Source: Apoderus coryli
Lineage: Eukaryota > Arthropoda > Insecta > Coleoptera > Attelabidae
Direction: 5' to 3'
DNA length: 64,000 bases
Assembly: GCA_911728435.2 (NCBI GenBank)
Contig: OU452198.1
Coordinates: 20,432,001 to 20,496,000, forward strand
Part shown: positions 57,214 through 64,000 of the stretch, one piece after another
How positions within the stretch are numbered: the first letter of the stretch is position 1
Layout of the letters: each line of letters starts with the position of its first letter
Notes under the pieces: generated by a model
Database searches by the model: none
What the model saw: the letters and a program-made list of their open reading frames with translations, nothing else
What the model was told of the DNA's origin: nothing
Translations under genes and position numbers: made by a program

Positions 57214-60200
57214 TTAATTAATCGAAGCGTCGCTATCAGGTGGATGAGCCTTTAAGTCTTTGATGTTCCAGACACCAACGTTGCGACGATCCTCGTCGAC
57301 CAACTCATAAGACCAGGGAGACAGGATACGAGAAATAATAAAGGGACCATGATATTTAGGAGCCAACTTTGAAGAAAAGTATCTGCTTGCATCAGACTGT
57401 ACCATGTTTCGCTTCCACACTCGCTGATCAACAGAAAACTTAACAGGGCGTCTTCGCAAATCATATCGGGCCTTACTCCTCTCAAAAGCCTCACGAAGTT
57501 TAGCATTCACAACCTTGAAAACGCGACCCAGTGCCTCAGCAGCACGATGCGGATCCTGCGGGGAAGCTGCAGTTTCCACCAAATTGTCAACTGATTTTCC
57601 ATCTATAAGGACCTCCCGTCCAAAGTTTATAAAATTAGGCGTCATTCCAGTGGCTTCATGTCGTGCAGAACGGATGGCAAAGGAAATTTTCGGAAGAAAG
57701 GTATCCCATTTCCTTTGGTTTTCGCTTACATAAGCCGCTAGCATGGTTTTAATTACCCGATGAACACGCTCAACTGGATTCGCCTGTGGATGGTAACTAG
57801 CGTTATATTTGATTTGGACATGGTATTCCTGCATTTTATTTTTGAAATCTTTACTGACAAACTGCTGTCCGTTATCCACAATTAATCGTCTAGGCGCTCC
57901 GAAAACAAGAAACACCTGATCCTCCAGAATACGCACGATTTTTGACGCTACGGCTGCTCTTAGTGGAAACAATAGGACAAACTTACTGAAAGCATCACAA
58001 ACAGACAGAATGTAAGAAAAACCCGAAGAGGAGCGGGGTAAAGGTCCCACAATATCACAAGAGACAAGCTCCCACGGACGGGACGCAGAGGGTTGCGCAC
58101 TCAGCATCTGCCCAGCAGGTGCCTGATTTGGAGATTTAGTAGCTAAACAGGTTGGACATCTCTTAATATACGAGGCGACATCGGCACGCATCTTCGGCCA
58201 ATAAAACTTCTCCGAAATACGGCCGCAGGTCTTTGAAACCCCTAAATGTCCACACGTCGGGGGGTCGTGATTCCGAGCAATCTCCTCCGCACGCCTCTCC
58301 CTAGGCAAAACCGTCAGCCATTCAACACGTCCACCAGGCAAGTCAGGATATGGAAACCTAACTTTCTTGAGTAACATCTTGTCCTCTACACGCCACAAAG
58401 GATAACTTCGCGGTCGAGATAAAATTCTCTCTCGCATGCTACAATACCATTTATCATTTGTTTTAGTGGACGAACCGGGATCGACATTAACGGAATCCAC
58501 TAGGGGCACACTTCTGGACAGCGCATCGGGAACTACATTTTCCACTCCTTTACGATGCACAATATCAAAATCATACGCTGTCAGTCGCAAACACCACCTA
58601 GCGATCCTTCCAACTGGATCCTTTATACTAAAGAGCCATTTGAGACTATAGTGGTCCGTCACAACTGTGAAATGACTGCCCTCGATGTAAGGTCGGAGTT
58701 TTTCAATGGCGAATATCACCGCTAAACATTCCTTTTCTGTGGTTGTATACTTTCGCTCATTTTTTGTAAGGGAGCGAGAAAGAAAACAGATAACTTTTTC
58801 GTCACCATCCAGGACTTGAGTGAGAACGGCACCCAAACCAAAATCCGACGCATCAGTCTGTATAACAAATGGGAAATCAAAATTCGGACATGATAGAACC
58901 GGAGCTGAAATCAAATATTGTTTGATAGTCTGGAATGCCTTTTCACAAAGGTCACTCCATCCGAAACATACATTCTTCCTAGTCAGAGCAGTAATGGGCG
59001 AAGCTACCGAAGAAAAATTGGGAATAAATCGGCGGTACCAAGAAGCCAAACCCACAAAACGACGCACCTCCGAAGCATTACGAGGAGTAGGTATTTTCAC
59101 AATGGCCTCCACCTTACCCGGATCCACCATCAATCCCGCAGCATTAACGACATACCCTAAATATCGCAACTCCGACTTTCCAAAATGGCATTTGTCACGA
59201 TTTAACGTTAGGCCCGCCTCCAACAAACGCTGGCAAACTTTATTTAGCACCTCCATATGGAGCTCAAAAGTCGAAGTGCAGATTATGATGTCATCAAGGT
59301 ACGCGAATACATAAGGTTCCAAATCGAGACCGATAACACGTTCAATCAATCGTTGCCAGGTGGCAGGGGCATTATGAAGTCCGAACGGCATCCTTTTAAA
59401 TTGGAAAAGCCCTCTATTTGGGACAGTAAACGCAGAATATGGTCGTGACTTTTCGCTAAGTGGTAGCTGGTGGTAAGCCGACTTAATATCCAGTGAGGAC
59501 AGAACACGCGCGTCCCTAAGCTTATCTAAAATGGAGCTGACATACGGTAAAGGGTACGCATCCTTCTGACTAACAGCATTAAGCTTTTTATAGTTTACAC
59601 AAAACCTGTAGGTCTGATCGGGCTTCGGCACGAGAACTATTGGTGAAGACCAAGGGGATGTGGAAGGCTCGATAATGTCGCTGGCTAGCATCTTATCCAG
59701 TTCTTCATTAACATAGCGCTGTAATGCCGGAGATATGGGGTAATATCGTTGCTTGATGGGTTCCTGTTCAGGATTCACCCGAATAACGTGTTCCACCAAT
59801 CTACAACATCCAAGCTTGTCTCCCATCTTGGCAAACAATTCCTCCACAAATTTGCTCAAAACCTCCTGTTGTTCGGTGGGCAGGGATGCAAAGTCCTGAA
59901 TTCCACACATCTCACACAATTCTGTCTCACCGTCGCCCTTAAATTTCCAAACGCCCGTATTCAAATTAGGAATAATCCCCATCGCAGTCCAAAAATCGAT
60001 CCCCAAAATTAATCCACGATTAATAGATGGAACCACTAAAACTTCTAAAACCCTAACACGGTTCTCTAACACGAAAGGCAACGTAACCGTTCCCAAAGTT
60101 ACACACGACTGACCGTTCGCAACTACGCAATCCCTAACAGTCTCCCTCTCCAGTTTACAATAATTCTTTAAAATATCCCAACCTGTCGCACCCAAAACTG

Positions 60201-60441
60201 TACGAGACGCACCGCTATCAAGCAAACCGAGCATAGAAATACCATAAACCGAAACGCTCAAATACGGCCGCTGGTCCTCGCCAGCATGTGACAAAATATA
60301 ATCCAAAACAACGCGCCGAGATGCATCACCGAGATCGCCCCAAGTACGGTCGCGCGAATCAGCCGGGCGATCTACCGCGGACCCGCCTGACCGTTTTTTG
60401 TACACTCGCAAGTAAATTTGGTAACACCCGCACGGCCACAC
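57214..60441 (-). CDS. gypsy-3 Pol (protease, RT, RNase H, integrase)
   Basis: Open for 1,075 codons. It has no start of its own and is probably entered by -1 frameshifting from gag at 60393. Domains by residue in this frame: protease LLDSGASRT (Asp 75), RT SSPIVLVPKP (~265), LSSLDIKSAY (~314), catalytic YLDD (381-384), RNase H IQTDASDFGLGAVLT (~527) and TTTEKECLAVIFAIE (~566), integrase zinc finger around GHLGVSKTCGR...CPTC (731-765), and the integrase triad in CDIVGPL (Asp 796), IVDNGQQF (Asp 856) and PVERVH (Glu 891). The C-terminus reads NIKDLKAHPPDSDASIN. No stop is visible and all catalytic residues are present. Its nearest relative here is gypsy-2 pol. Confidence 0.95.
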   Translation of the reverse strand: MWPCGCYQIYLRVYKKRSGGSAVDRPADSRDRTWGDLGDASRRVVLDYILSHAGEDQRPYLSVSVYGISMLGLLDSGASRTVLGATGWDILKNYCKLERETVRDCVVANGQSCVTLGTVTLPFVLENRVRVLEVLVVPSINRGLILGIDFWTAMGIIPNLNTGVWKFKGDGETELCEMCGIQDFASLPTEQQEVLSKFVEELFAKMGDKLGCCRLVEHVIRVNPEQEPIKQRYYPISPALQRYVNEELDKMLASDIIEPSTSPWSSPIVLVPKPDQTYRFCVNYKKLNAVSQKDAYPLPYVSSILDKLRDARVLSSLDIKSAYHQLPLSEKSRPYSAFTVPNRGLFQFKRMPFGLHNAPATWQRLIERVIGLDLEPYVFAYLDDIIICTSTFELHMEVLNKVCQRLLEAGLTLNRDKCHFGKSELRYLGYVVNAAGLMVDPGKVEAIVKIPTPRNASEVRRFVGLASWYRRFIPNFSSVASPITALTRKNVCFGWSDLCEKAFQTIKQYLISAPVLSCPNFDFPFVIQTDASDFGLGAVLTQVLDGDEKVICFLSRSLTKNERKYTTTEKECLAVIFAIEKLRPYIEGSHFTVVTDHYSLKWLFSIKDPVGRIARWCLRLTAYDFDIVHRKGVENVVPDALSRSVPLVDSVNVDPGSSTKTNDKWYCSMRERILSRPRSYPLWRVEDKMLLKKVRFPYPDLPGGRVEWLTVLPRERRAEEIARNHDPPTCGHLGVSKTCGRISEKFYWPKMRADVASYIKRCPTCLATKSPNQAPAGQMLSAQPSASRPWELVSCDIVGPLPRSSSGFSYILSVCDAFSKFVLLFPLRAAVASKIVRILEDQVFLVFGAPRRLIVDNGQQFVSKDFKNKMQEYHVQIKYNASYHPQANPVERVHRVIKTMLAAYVSENQRKWDTFLPKISFAIRSARHEATGMTPNFINFGREVLIDGKSVDNLVETAASPQDPHRAAEALGRVFKVVNAKLREAFERSKARYDLRRRPVKFSVDQRVWKRNMVQSDASRYFSSKLAPKYHGPFIISRILSPWSYELVDEDRRNVGVWNIKDLKAHPPDSDASIN

Positions 60442-62159
60442 TTATAACAAAACCGAGTCTTTGGCTCAGTACACTGTCGGAAACAATGCCCCGCCCTGCG
60501 GCAATTCCAGCAAAGAGCGCCGGACGCATTATTAGAGGAACCACTCGTCCCTGGATTGCTACGAGCAAATCGCGGTACCTCCACGGGCGCATCAGCAACA
60601 GAAACATTAACCGGACGTCGGTACGCCAAATCTGGCTCAACCAAATTTCTCGTGCTCGAGGGGGGAGGACAATATCTTTGCACGTACAACTCAGTCTCTT
60701 CCACCGAACGACCTAAACGTATCAATTGGTCCATTGAATATATACGCGCGGCAGGTAGGCCTCTCTGAATATGTGGCAGCATATTATTTCGAATTAGGTT
60801 TACCCTCACCTCTTCAGTGGGCCTATAATTTAATAATTCAAACATATTCTCCATCACCGACACATAATTGAGAACGGATTCCTGCGCGCCCTGCGTACGC
60901 CTACGAATCTCCTCACTTAATCTGTCCTCATAGCCGTACGGTTGGAAAGCATCCCTTAACTGCATCACAAAATCATCCCAAGAGCGGAAAGTACTCCTTC
61001 TCGCGCGATACCATGTGAGCGCGTAACCAGCAAGAAGTTCGGGTATAGCATATAGTAGTTGGACCTTAGATACACCTCGAGAAGTCCTCAACTCCTCAAC
61101 ACGTACAAGGAAAGAATTGACGCTCGAGACTCCATCATACTTCACATTCCATCGACTTACATCCACTCGGTGACTAATGTCCTCAAATCGTGACTGGCCG
61201 GGCATGCGATAAGTCTGATGACTATCACCCATCTGCTCGAAACGTGACGCAGAAACTGGAACTCGAGGGTCACACATATACGTTTGACCTGAAGCACGGT
61301 CCGCCAATCCCGATCGCGAAAAGAAATCTACATCAGCATCCCCCTCCCGGAAATACCGAGGAGAAGTTCCACGAAACTCAGTTCCTAAGTCGACCGGAAA
61401 CGAAACCCTGCGCCGCGCAAATAAATCCGCAGAATCCACATCGTTCTGGCCCTCACGGAAGGACGCTGATCCGGACGGCTGATTAAGGGGTAAATGGTTC
61501 TGGCGCTGTCCCACTGCAACACCCCCCGATAACGTATCCACTACAGCATTCCGGTCCACACCCGATTGGGATTCATTAATGCTACTCGCCGGGGTAGGAG
61601 GCTGAACAGTTATCTCCGGGATGACCTCCCTGAACGGGTTTTCAGGTATATGAGAGGGTAGTTGGTCTATCTGAACTACAGTATTTATGGGCGATTTTGG
61701 TGGACTATCACTCCTAAGTATGGACCCATTTCCCGAGGTGGTCATATTAGTCTCGTTTATACCCTCCATGGCCAACTGTAGGTCGCCTACCAAACGTCTA
61801 CCGACCGAAATTAAATTGTCTCGCCTATCCACGACATCACGCTCGGCACTCCGGACTCTACCCAATCTAAGATTCACGTGTAAAAGTCTCGAATATATAC
61901 GTTTGAATTCATTTTCCCGATTGATATAATTAAAATCCCTGATGCTATCTTCCAGCTCTTGTAGTTTCTGCTCACAGACATTCAACTCGTGAACCGCATC
62001 GAAACTCCCCACACAAGGAGGGGCCACAGCCTCCTCGCGCTCGCGTCGGCATGCATCCCTCAACACTTCGCGATTCTCTACAACTGTGCGTCCCCGCACC
62101 AAATTCCTAATCTCGATCTCATACAGCAACTCGTCCGCTAACAACCGATTGACCTCCAT
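60372..62159 (-). CDS. gypsy-3 Gag
   Basis: 595 codons from the first ATG after the leader. The N-terminal part is rich in Arg and Glu with probable coiled coil; a Pro/Ser-rich middle follows; then the capsid-like region (YDGVSSVNSFLVRVEELRTS, LAGYALTWYRARRSTFRSWD, QPYGYEDRLSEEIRRRTQGA). At the C-terminus are two knuckles: CWNCRRAGHCFRQC (CCHC) and CYKCGRAGVTKFTC, where Val replaces His, as Tyr does in gypsy-2. It ends at a stop 17 nt past the slippery site. Confidence 0.9.
   Translation of the reverse strand: MEVNRLLADELLYEIEIRNLVRGRTVVENREVLRDACRREREEAVAPPCVGSFDAVHELNVCEQKLQELEDSIRDFNYINRENEFKRIYSRLLHVNLRLGRVRSAERDVVDRRDNLISVGRRLVGDLQLAMEGINETNMTTSGNGSILRSDSPPKSPINTVVQIDQLPSHIPENPFREVIPEITVQPPTPASSINESQSGVDRNAVVDTLSGGVAVGQRQNHLPLNQPSGSASFREGQNDVDSADLFARRRVSFPVDLGTEFRGTSPRYFREGDADVDFFSRSGLADRASGQTYMCDPRVPVSASRFEQMGDSHQTYRMPGQSRFEDISHRVDVSRWNVKYDGVSSVNSFLVRVEELRTSRGVSKVQLLYAIPELLAGYALTWYRARRSTFRSWDDFVMQLRDAFQPYGYEDRLSEEIRRRTQGAQESVLNYVSVMENMFELLNYRPTEEVRVNLIRNNMLPHIQRGLPAARIYSMDQLIRLGRSVEETELYVQRYCPPPSSTRNLVEPDLAYRRPVNVSVADAPVEVPRFARSNPGTSGSSNNASGALCWNCRRAGHCFRQCTEPKTRFCYKCGRAGVTKFTCECTKNGQAGPR
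60393..60399 (-). promoter_or_regulatory. -1 ribosomal frameshift heptamer A AAA AAC (gypsy-3 gag-pol)
   Basis: In gag frame the sequence is ACA AAA AAC GGT; the heptamer A AAA AAC is a canonical -1 slip site, and pol is in the -1 frame. Two bases downstream, UCAGGCGGG can pair with CCCGGCUGA (one G-G mismatch) to form a hairpin with a 14-base loop that includes the gag stop. Confidence 0.8.
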
Positions 62160-62436
62160 TTTAATAGATTAATATATTATTTTACAAACCTAAGTATCTA
62201 TGTGAACAGACAGAAGCAAGTAAGTATACCTATCACTAAATCAAAAACAATATGGGTATCGAGTAGAGTATCAGGCATAAGTTTCCCAAAAGAAAACTCT
62301 CTTTAAATAGACGTGGGACGACGGAGGATCCACTACACATAAACCCCACCCTACCAAAAGAGCAAAAAAAAAGAAAAACCTACCAAATATTATAGTATAT
62401 ATCACCCCGCAAATAAAGTAGGTCCAAAATAAGCCA
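62160..62436 (-). other. gypsy-3 5' leader
   Basis: Between the primer-binding site and the gag ATG. Carries a second GGTAGGGTGGG purine tract (62345-62359) similar to the 3' polypurine tract. No ORF of note. Confidence 0.6.
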
Positions 62437-62454
62437 AACACACGTTGGGCGCCA
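62437..62454 (-). promoter_or_regulatory. Primer-binding site (lysine-tRNA type) of gypsy-3
   Basis: Minus strand TGGCGCCCAACGTGTGTT three bases after the LTR end GGAACA. TGGCGCCCAACGTG is the usual complement of an insect lysine tRNA 3' end. Confidence 0.8.
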
Positions 62455-62457
62455 ATT

Positions 62458-64000
62458 TGTTCCTTTAATTTCGATTTAAATGATATTAACTATATGAAAA
62501 GTGGTTCTTACAAACCAATGTGGCGCACACCTCGGCCTTCCACCCTCAAATCTACTTTCCAGGGTTAATCTACCAGTGATAAGGGTCAGTGCCCGCTAGT
62601 CATCAGAGAGTGGTGTGGGTCTTCACCAACTAAGTGCCCAGAAAACTATAAAAGAAATGCGCCACCTATTTTTCTCTGTTAACCCTTACCAAACGTAAGT
62701 CCTAACTGGTAGAGGATAAAATAAAAAGGCAAAAATAGGAAAACTACCCAGGAGGGGAAAGTATCCTAAAGTAGCCGACCGTGGTATAACAGATATAACA
62801 AGTTTTTAATAACTATAAATTGTATAAATATTTGAATAAATTAGTAAATATATAATATGTATCTCTACAGACAGTGTTTTATTGGCCGTGTTGTTAACCA
62901 CCACATAAAAATAATGACACTTAACCCTACTTTATTACTTACAATTAAAATTTAAAATACCATATGATATACCTAAACCCTACTAAAAATATTAAATAAA
63001 ATTATGATACAGACCATTATTAAGATCGCCTTTTACAATTACGGCAAGGATATGGGTGATCTTACGTGTTCACAAGTAAACATATATACGTTGGACAATA
63101 TAGTGTATAAAACAAATTTACAGAACTTACAAACTAGTGCGCTTCCCAAAACGTTATGGTCTCGCTTACATTAATCAGGTACAGTACTATCAACAAAACA
63201 CTGGCTTCACGAAAGTTCAATTGGGACACTATTTACTTACTTAAATTTAAATTAAAGACCCCATTGGGCTATTACTTATCAATCGTATTATACCTTACCG
63301 GCGCTACCGAAAACCGTTTAAAAAGTTATATCACCAAAAACTTTGTAAATAAATTATATAGGTTTGCTCACTGCGGAGCCCGGATGGGACGTGGGCTCAA
63401 CTCCAATACCGTTTCCTATCCACTATTCCATCCACAAACGACGGAAAAGCCCTCGCCGTTGACACTTCAGCCAAAGCGGTACAAGTACTAACGGAATAGT
63501 GGTCTCAGCCTGCAGCGGAGTGCGGCTCTATGTCTCCCCGTGGCAACAACCAGAAGATGCTCTATATGATACAGTGCAGCACAAACTCTAAGCTTTTAGC
63601 AGCTAGCAAAGGAAAAGAGGCCTAAAAGCAAGCATAAGCCTACACTACACAAAGCTGAAGCGATATAAAAGCATGCTAAGTATATCATAGATTGAAATAT
63701 CATACCTTAGATGTCGGATGGCCTCAAGCGTGTGATACCAGGTAGGTACTACTATTATATTTTTGTGAAAAGTGACTACAATGGTAAAATTAAATCCCCA
63801 ATGGTGTGGAGCACCAAAAACTTCAAAAAAATACCGTGCCTCCACTAATAATACCACATATTACGCAGCACTCTTCACGTTTGTAAATCACTTTCCTCTA
63901 CAGCAACCAAAATGGCTGAAACTTCCTAAAATCGGGAACCTTCACCACAAATTGCCGCGAACCCCCCGTACTTTAGTACCTTTTTTAATTATTCCTAATA
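62458..64000 (-). repeat. 5' LTR of gypsy-3, cut by the window edge
   Basis: The first 1,543 bp seen here correspond to 55008-56550. With the length of the 3' LTR, the full 5' LTR should end near 64571, outside the window. Confidence 0.9.

Noticed and set aside
58820..59314. 164-residue plus-strand ORF
   Set aside because: Antisense shadow of gypsy-3 pol.
60288..60716. 142-residue plus-strand ORF
   Set aside because: Antisense to the gag-pol overlap; Arg/Thr-rich composition reflects the opposite strand.

Overview
This window looks like a transposon graveyard from an AT-rich arthropod genome, probably an insect. I base that on its content: Penelope-like, DIRS, Ty3/gypsy, Helitron, piggyBac, Harbinger/ISL2EU, hAT, pogo and mariner remains, spliceosomal introns, and no bacterial-type operon. 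I recognise no host gene. I cannot name the species; a beetle or a hemipteran would fit.

Layout. 0.6-3.5 kb: a decayed zinc-finger ORF and a PIF/Harbinger nuclease pseudogene. 4.5-5.9 kb: a bounded, internally deleted piggyBac element with TTAA duplications. 6.6-8.8 kb: a RAG1-like (Transib) transposase pseudogene split by a 346-bp Penelope-derived insertion that carries a hammerhead ribozyme motif. 9.6-12.4 kb: an ISL2EU-type pair, a THAP plus DDE transposase on + facing a SWIM plus YqaJ nuclease on -. 12.5-17.2 kb: a jockey-like RT tail joined to a Penelope RT gene, which is itself split by a complete 2,986-bp DNA transposon (13928-16913) with TIRs and AATT duplications. 18.8-21.7 kb: a DIRS-like gag and RT/RNase H. 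22.2-25.6 kb: a nearly intact Penelope-like element with a hammerhead motif downstream of its ORF. 26.1-37.7 kb: a multi-exon Helitron Rep/helicase gene on -, whose introns are filled with foldback arrays, a tRNA-like segment, a mariner MITE and a 48-bp Penelope end. 39-42.5 kb: Tc1 and pogo fragments and a hAT fragment broken by a 1.3-kb TIR element. 42.5-50.8 kb: a gypsy element (gypsy-1) broken first by a Penelope fragment and then joined to a second gypsy element (gypsy-2). 55.0-64.0 kb: a young gypsy element on - (gypsy-3) with long LTRs, open gag and pol, and a canonical -1 frameshift site. It runs off the right edge.

How the parts relate. The insertions are nested, so relative order can be read. 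The piggyBac, Transib-insert, Sola-like and gypsy-1 cases show exact target-site duplications, which allow reconstruction of the pre-insertion site. Gypsy-3 is the only element that looks recently active: the parts of its LTRs compared look the same at a constant offset and both ORFs are open. The Penelope element at 22.2-25.6 kb is one apparent single-base indel short of an open RT-endonuclease frame. Most other genes carry stops or frameshifts. All calls come from reading motifs by eye; no database search was run.
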